Shown: piece by piece, positions 58,225 to 64,000 of the stretch
Numbering within the stretch: position 1 is the first letter of the stretch
Layout: each line of letters begins with the position of its first letter
Source: Alnus glutinosa
Lineage: Eukaryota; Streptophyta; Magnoliopsida; Fagales; Betulaceae
Assembly (NCBI RefSeq): GCF_958979055.1
Contig: NC_084891.1
Span: 23,934,001 to 23,998,000, forward strand
Length of the DNA: 64,000 nt
Direction: 5' to 3'
Program-made: the position numbers and the translations under genes
The notes under the pieces: model-generated
The model's input: only the letters and a program-made list of their open reading frames with translations
Told to the model about the DNA's origin: nothing
Database searches by the model: none

Positions 58225-58352
58225 CTTTCTGTGTTCTATTAAAATTGATGTGCTTTTTAATTCACCGTTTGATTTATAATAGATCATCGATCACTATTAA
58301 ATTTTAATCAAATTGTGATTTTAAAAGATATCAGTTTTGGAGGGACAAAGAT
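58225..58352. mobile_element. Palindromic MITE, AAAATTGATGTG family (copy 4, decayed)
   Basis: ATTAAAATTGATGTGCTTTT on the left and TGATTTTAAAAGATATCAGTTTT on the right match in inverted form and match the copy at 50610-50802. The element lies directly beside the right end of the hAT-like element. Confidence 0.5.
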
Positions 58353-60784
58353 ATAACGGCTAGAGTTTTTCAGGGAAAAGCGTTAATCATATCTACGCTA
58401 TCACCCTCAAAAGGACTAGTCAATTTAGAGTTTCCCTAAAATTCCTTATAAAACCTATAAGTTTTACTTAATAACTAAGCAATGTGGGACTTAATTAGTA
58501 CTCATGACTATCTTTATAAACCACCCACTTTATATGAGTTACCAATCTTCACAATATGGGACCAGGGTGTTACACGATCTCATTGCCCGTCTTGAAAAAC
58601 AAGACTTATTTGATTGTCCACCTTGAAAAACAAAAGGGTCTCTTGTGTAAATTTATTTTGACCAGAGGACTGGTGGGGCTTCGACGTCTGGGTCAGTAGG
58701 GAGCACTCAGAGGAAAGGTGTGTGGTGTTTCGCTTAGTGATCTAATGTGTAGAATGCGTACCTCAGGCCTTGTATACACACATTTAGAATCTTCTAGAGT
58801 CTTCTAGGGTTTTTTGGAGAGGTCATGGCCTGGCATCCATCTATGAGCTAGGGTGCCTCTACTCTCCCCGAGCAGATAGGAAGATCAGTGGGGGTATGGG
58901 AGAATGTTGTTATGTGAGCTGTTATGGGAATGATCGTCTGTTCGCTAACTGATACTTGGAGAAGTTGCGCTCAAGCAGATCGGACCTAGGTGAGTGGTCA
59001 AATAGTAAAATGACTCTTATATTCCTGTAAATTTTATAAAATTACAAAATTACCATATCGTTCCCCTAAAAAAAAAAAAATTTATGATATTTTGGTCATT
59101 TTCATGTTCTCTATTAAGATTTAAAAGAAAATTCTAATAAAAGTTTGTGTAAAATTGTAAAAAATTGAAAGTTTGATACACTAGATGGAGAGTTTTTTAA
59201 CTTTGGAGAGAAATTGCAAAAGTGATGAAAGTCCAGGGGGTTTAGTGAAGTTTTTCAAAGATTTTTATTATATTGATTTGTTTTTAAATTTACTATTATA
59301 TATAAATATAAAATTGTTGATGCATATATATTACATATTTTGCTTGTATGAAAAATACAATTTTAGTTACTTGAAATTTTATGGAGAACAATAACTCTAG
59401 TAAATCCCAACGGAATTTTAAACGAGCTCGTATCAAGGTAAATTTAGTGATTTTTTTCAATACATCTAAGAAAAATTTCTAATTACCATCTTAATAACAA
59501 AGACTAAATTTGAGGACATAATTTTCTACAAAGACAATTTGAAAAAATATTAAGTCATTTTAATCTAATTTCGTTCAAAGAACATACTGATTAGTTGGAA
59601 CATCACATTGTAAAAGAGGAACCAAAATTCTAATTCTGCCACTGTTGTTTACACATGATGACCCACTAGCTAGGTTCGTTTGTTTCTTGCCACAGCATAA
59701 TTTGTTAGTACACATTGTACATGTATGTATTTTGATTAAGAAATTAAGAATGAATACAAAAATAGCATCATCCAAAATATTGGTTTTATATTTCTCTCAT
59801 GAAAAATATAGTTGTTAGATTTGTATTTTAATTACTTCTAAATTCAAGAGTGAAAATAAACCTCTGCGTTAAAAATTTTGTTCAAAATTTAATGCAAATA
59901 ATTGCCCGGCCATAGAAGCTCAAAAGATCTAAGTACAAGGATACATTTGATAAACTCACAAGATGATTACTTAATAAAGAAATGAGTATTACCACGAATA
60001 CAAGAAGCTAGAATAGAATGATCATTTATATTCTTTGGTTTGTAACAATACAAAAATAACTCATATAAAATCACACTATACAAGAATTTTGGTCTTTAAG
60101 TCTAAAAGTCACCACTAATAAGTCGTTACAGTTGTTCCGTCTAAAAAGGTCATCAACGACGACAATATTTGACGTCGTCGATCGCAGATAGCTTAAGTAC
60201 TTAAACTGACATGTCTTCATTGATGATAAGTTATCAGCATAATTATTAGCCATTGATAACTCATTATTAGCGACGACGCACTATGTCATCGCTATAAATT
60301 TTTTATTTTATTCACATAATTTTCAATTGCCATTGATTTTTGGCAGTCACTCGATAGAAAACAACTAATTATTAAAACTCCTACATCATACAAGTATTCA
60401 ATCAAAAGCTTCTCAAGAACACAACACTCACATTAATCAAAGTTCCAAAACTACATAAAAAAGTGGGGGGAAAAAGAAAAAGTCATCTATTTTTATATAA
60501 AGCCTTAAGAATCCTTATCTAAAGAAGCAAAGCAAAGCAAAGTCTTAGTCTCACATTAACACGTGACACCACATCTAAATCAAGGCACTTTAAAGCCTGC
60601 ACTTTACACTTAATACTAATTAGCTTACTGAGCTGGAGAACGTGTTTTCAACTTTGACGTACAAAGATATATAGTAATCAACAGTAAATAGCGAATTAAA
60701 ACGTGTTAATTACCCTCTAAGCTTTTGAAATGAATTCCTTAAAAGAAGAAAAAACATACAAAAAGAAAAAGAGGCTATACTCTT
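58353..60784. other. Intergenic, with possible LTR and CACTA traces
   Basis: 58430-59000 is GC-richer and LTR-like (TGTTACACGATCTCATTGCCC at 58570; GGGTCTCTTGTGTAAATT), but no pair or protein was found. Near 60072 a CACTATACAAGAATTTT motif followed by ACGACG/CGTCGTCG repeats (60155-60290) suggests one end of a CACTA element. No gene is seen. Confidence 0.35.
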
Positions 60785-61680
60785 TTAAGATCCCACTAAC
60801 ATGTTAAAGCACTCTGGATCTGTTGGATTTATTGGGGGTGCTATACATCTTCTGTTCACTCTAACAGCACCAGCTGCACCACTATCCCGCAGAATCCTGC
60901 AACGAAATTACCTTTGTAAGTAGTAGAGAAGAGGCTGGAAATCATATAGAAGAAAAAGTTATTAAAATGCACCAACAGGAAGCAGAAATGCCTAAATTAG
61001 GCCAACAGTAAGCTAGCCCAAGTCTTAAGCTAAATGTAAAAATTGTTCTAGAATATTATAGTAGAAAAGGGGTTCTTGAGTATAAACTTTAAAGAAAAAT
61101 AGCACACTTTCCACAACTCCAGAAGCCTAAACTAGCTACTGCATCCATCAATTCATGGATTTAAATAGAAAAGAAACCACAATAGCTTCTATCAAGCCGA
61201 ACTTACCAGGAACTGGATAGAATCCCTGCAGCCATGAATTTGGTGGCAACAAAGATTGAACATTTTCAAAACGGTTTGCAGAGGCCCTCCCCTTCAAAAT
61301 TTAACTAAATGCTTCAGAATAAGCACACAGAAGGAAAAAAAAAAAAAAAAAAAAGAAGTCATATTGATTTTATGGAACATAATAAGGTAAAGGTGCAGAG
61401 AAGAGACAATATTATAATTCACCTTCGATAGCTTGGGGCAAGATTGAAGGAGATAAAAAAAAGTTTATCCACAGATTTGATCTCTTTTGAAGATGACAAT
61501 AACAAATTACTAAGTAAACCAGCAACATCCTCCATAAAACCCAGTAAAATACTGAAGCACAAGTGTGTTAAAATTACAAGGAAAATAATTGAAGCACATT
61601 GATGGTCTGATAGCATGTTCATCATCCCAAACCTCCTGGACTGGACTGGAAGCTTTGTTTTGTGCTGTCTCATAGTGCAA
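60785..61680 (-). other. Possible small-protein gene, structure unresolved
   Basis: On the minus strand three protein-like pieces occur in order. First is an N-terminal stretch with a hydrophobic signal-like core (61673 down; CASIIFLVILTHLCFSILLG). Second is a putative exon 61291-61207 with good splice borders, reading GRASANRFENVQSLLPPNSW then LQGFYPVP. Third is a putative exon 60896-60785 after a TTGCAG acceptor, reading ILRDSGAAGAVRVNRRC then IAPPINPTDPECFNMLVGS and a stop. The second and third pieces look coding but their phases do not join (phase 1 against phase 2), and the first joins neither cleanly. Either a small exon was missed or the locus is broken. No family is recognised. Confidence 0.3.
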
Positions 61681-61945
61681 TGCAAGAAGAGAACAAAATC
61701 CAGTACAGATTTGATTTATTTAGCATATATATAGTTAATGAAGTGATCTTATATATATATATATATCTACTCCCTGGAGGTATCTGAAAAAGAGAGAGAA
61801 CGCGTCGGGGGATGCCAACGATTCCACTCCGATGCTTAAGTTAGAGACTGTTTGAGAGAATTGAGAAATTCTTTTATATTAAAGAAGAAGCTTACCTTTA
61901 TTCTCATAGATACCTCATATTTATAGGATTTGGGTGGCGGTTATA

Positions 61946-62062
61946 AATCTGTTCAGTGCCATGAATTCCTGGAACTCCTCAGTTGGTGGCTACGTGGGTT
62001 TGAAATCCTGTTCGCCCTCCTGAATTCTTGGAACTCCTCAGTTGGTGGCTACGTGGGTTGTA
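61946..62062. repeat. 59-bp tandem duplication in the LTR-like leader
   Basis: GGAACTCCTCAGTTGGTGGC and the following TACGTGGGTT occur in two copies exactly 59 bases apart (GAATTCCTGG at 61963, GAATTCTTGG at 62022). Each copy is preceded by a related CTGTTC..CC.TGAATTC phrase. Confidence 0.85.
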
Positions 62063-62805
62063 ATATGCAGAACTTCGGGGCATCGTGATATCATGATAAC
62101 TGCTGATCATCCGGGACTTTCGTTGCCTTTTGATGGAACCAAGATTTCTGGAATTATAAGGTCGTGCTAGAGGGCTCGAAGTCTTCTAACTTGATTTGAT
62201 TTCTGACCGAGATGATCCTGATCCCGAAAAAGGTTCCTGTCCGAGTTGATTCGGCTCTCGGGGCGGATCCTTCATTTGGATTCCCTCAAAACCAGAGATG
62301 GTCTTCGGACCGAGGTGTCTTGGTATGGATGTCTTTGGACTTCGGGCCCATTATTCACAGTAATTGTTTATTTCACCCACAGTTACCCCCAATTCATTTA
62401 TTTGAATTTAGAAAATAAGTGAATTTAAATATTGAATTTTAAATCTTCAGAAAATCTTTTTGATATCCGTGCCCATCACCTGTCAATCGCTAGGTGTCTG
62501 TCATATTAAATGTTGAGATTTTGAGTAAAATGCAGGCGCCGATTTTCTGACTTCGAGCTTCAACTTTCGAGGAGTTGCTCTGGTGGGGAATCCAAACGTT
62601 AGATCATTAAAGATGGCGTTTCGGATTTTTGAAGATTCTCTAATGATGGCGTTTCTTGGGGCACGTGTGAGAGCATTAAAGCTCCTTCCCCCTATAAATT
62701 TCTTACTGATTCACTTTCATTTTTCACTTTTTACTTTGCCTGTGCTTTTCACCCTCAGAGAAAACCAGATCTACTTGTTTCTTGCCTCCTTTAACTTCCT
62801 TCGAA

Positions 62806-63792
62806 ATGGCGAACCCTCTGAATCTCAATGTGTCATCGTCTGTTCCGAGATCCTCGCGAGCCTGTAACCATGCCGGGGTTGTTCCGACCTTACAGCCTTT
62901 GGAAAGCCTCCACGAAGCTACTCTTTCTGAGGTTAACGAGGAGGCGCTCCGACGGAACTACGATATTCCGTCTTCTATCCAGCTGTCTTTTCAAAATCCC
63001 GAAACCAGATCAATCGACGGCAGCGACATCACTTTATTTCAAAGGATGTTTATGGCTGGCCTGCGTATTCCCTTTTTGGAGATAGCCCGGGATTTCATAC
63101 TTTTTCTGACGGTGGCGCCGAGCCAGGTCATTCCAAACGCCTGGAGGTACCTCTTTGCCTCTTACATTCTATGGAAGATTGTGCTCAGGTCAAAGATGAG
63201 CATAAGGCAGTTTTTTAACATATATCGCCCGAGACAAAACTCAAATGGTACTGTGGAGCTGACAATCCGGCATCCACCGATTTTCATATGGTTGAAGAAC
63301 GGATACTCCAATAACAAATTTTGGGAGCAACAGGTGTTCCGTGTTTCGAGAGATTGGGAGTGTTCTGGGAGCACCGTTTTACCCGAGGACAGAAGGATGC
63401 CTTGGGATTGGAGAATTTTACGAAATAGGCAACGCGAGATTCCGGCCCTTAGCGATGCTGATCGAGACGAAGTGGACTGGATAACAGCGTGGTCTGCCAA
63501 GTGGTCAAAGATCAAAAAGTTCGACGATATTGATTTTGATAAGCTCGTGACCGATACAGCAATGACGGATCATCTCGAGTACAGTATTCCTAAAAACAAA
63601 ATCTTGTTGAGCATGAAGGGCAGGGCTAAGAAGCCCGAAGGTGTTGCACCCAGAGATTCTAGGAAACCGGTACAGAAGAGGCCAGTGGAAACTGAAATCA
63701 CTGTTATGGAAAGAGTGGCGAAGAAGAAGAAGGCCATTCCTTTAGCTGCTTGTCCCCCGAGGCGTGTTCCACCTATGAGGGCTGCTAAATAA
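62806..63792 (+). CDS. Retrotransposon gag-like protein (putative gypsy-type transposon domain), 328 aa
   Basis: A single uninterrupted ORF starting MANPLNLNVSSSVPRSSRAC. Residues about 75-130 (DITLFQRMFMAGLRIPFLEI, then VAPSQVIPNAWRYLFASYIL) match the pattern of the plant 'putative gypsy type transposon' domain (F...AGL..P......L......QL.PN.WR.L). A Trp-rich middle (FWEQQVFRVSRDWE, RMPWDWRILRN) and a Lys/Arg-rich C-terminus (RAKKPEG, VAKKKKAIP) follow. The protein is nucleocapsid-like and probably binds nucleic acid. No zinc knuckle or protease is visible before the stop at 63790. The intact frame implies a fairly recent insertion. The ATG at 62806 is the first in frame. Confidence 0.72.
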   Translation: MANPLNLNVSSSVPRSSRACNHAGVVPTLQPLESLHEATLSEVNEEALRRNYDIPSSIQLSFQNPETRSIDGSDITLFQRMFMAGLRIPFLEIARDFILFLTVAPSQVIPNAWRYLFASYILWKIVLRSKMSIRQFFNIYRPRQNSNGTVELTIRHPPIFIWLKNGYSNNKFWEQQVFRVSRDWECSGSTVLPEDRRMPWDWRILRNRQREIPALSDADRDEVDWITAWSAKWSKIKKFDDIDFDKLVTDTAMTDHLEYSIPKNKILLSMKGRAKKPEGVAPRDSRKPVQKRPVETEITVMERVAKKKKAIPLAACPPRRVPPMRAAK

Positions 63793-64000
63793 CCGATCGA
63801 GAGCATTTCCTGAGAGGAAATGTCCGAGGGGGAGTTTAAGGATGTTTTTGCGGATATTGAAGGCTACGTCCCGGAGAACACTCTGGTGCGCGACTGTAAT
63901 TCTGCCATCCTTCCGTTTGGTAGACGAGGAGACCCTGGGCCATAGTCCAGTTTAGAGTCTAAATTCTCCAGAGCAGCTCGTGGACGCAAACCAGGTTTCT
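63793..64000 (+). other. Continuation of the LTR retrotransposon
   Basis: GC-richer, element-like sequence after the gag-like stop, cut by the window end. It is open in one frame from about 63823 (MSEGEFKDVFADIEGYVPEN) and may be the next part of the element's coding region. Confidence 0.4.

Larger units (their letters stand above)
61770..64000 (+). mobile_element. LTR retrotransposon, left part (runs off the window)
   Basis: The region upstream of the ORF (about 61770-62800) is LTR-like: GC-richer than the flank, with promoter-like motifs (CCTATAAATTTC at 62690) and a 59-bp tandem repeat. It is followed by a gag-like ORF (62806-63792) and further open sequence after 63793 to the end. Boundaries of the LTR and a primer-binding site could not be fixed. 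The protein type points to a Ty3/Gypsy-related or Mutator-associated plant element. Confidence 0.6.

Overview
The window is nuclear DNA from a flowering plant, almost certainly a eudicot and probably a woody rosid. The species cannot be fixed from sequence alone. The evidence is AT-rich intergenic DNA, GT-AG introns with T-rich acceptors, plant-only families (LBD class II, QWRF/augmin-8), a nuclear tRNA-Ala, and dense plant transposons (L1-type LINEs, Copia, CACTA, hAT, Mutator-type MITEs, a Cassandra TRIM).

Six protein-coding genes could be assembled exon by exon. In order they are: an Mpv17/PMP22-family membrane protein (1285-7405, +, 4 exons, about 265 aa) whose first intron holds an antisense LINE remnant; a conserved-looking 85-aa protein of unknown function (10171-11450, +, 2 exons); 40S ribosomal protein S29 (13914-14937, +, 3 exons, 56 aa) with a TATA box and a telo-box; a 117-aa secreted peptide precursor (19916-21351, +, 3 exons); a QWRF-motif microtubule-associated protein (30402-37712, +, 6 exons, about 619 aa); and a class II LOB-domain transcription factor of the LBD37/38/39 type (54205-54948, -, 2 exons, 205 aa). 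A tRNA-Ala(CGC) lies at 19285-19357 on the minus strand. These are independent single genes, not a pathway cluster. A further small-protein locus near 60.8-61.7 kb is suspected but its reading frame does not close.

The rest is mostly transposon-derived. 15.3-19.1 kb holds MITE-like elements, one carrying an exact 31-bp array of GC-rich palindromes. 21.9-25.8 kb holds a Copia fragment, a Mutator-type MITE with a perfect 9-bp target duplication, and a non-autonomous CACTA element. 38.7-47.5 kb is a rearranged LINE complex in which two copies of the LINE 5' end plus ORF1 lie as a 2.3-kb inverted repeat around an endonuclease fragment, with an LTR-like insertion in the reverse transcriptase region. 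51.6 kb has one Cassandra LTR with its 5S-rRNA-derived segment. 57.1-58.2 kb is a hAT-like element that has captured a piece of a ribose-5-phosphate isomerase gene. The right end (about 61.8-64.0 kb) enters an LTR retrotransposon with an intact 328-aa gag-like ORF.

No wholly new system was found. The most unusual points are the LINE inverted repeat, the gene-capturing hAT, the two palindrome arrays, and a set of minute (13-26 bp) poly(A)-ended insertions, each flanked by its own 10-19 bp direct repeat.
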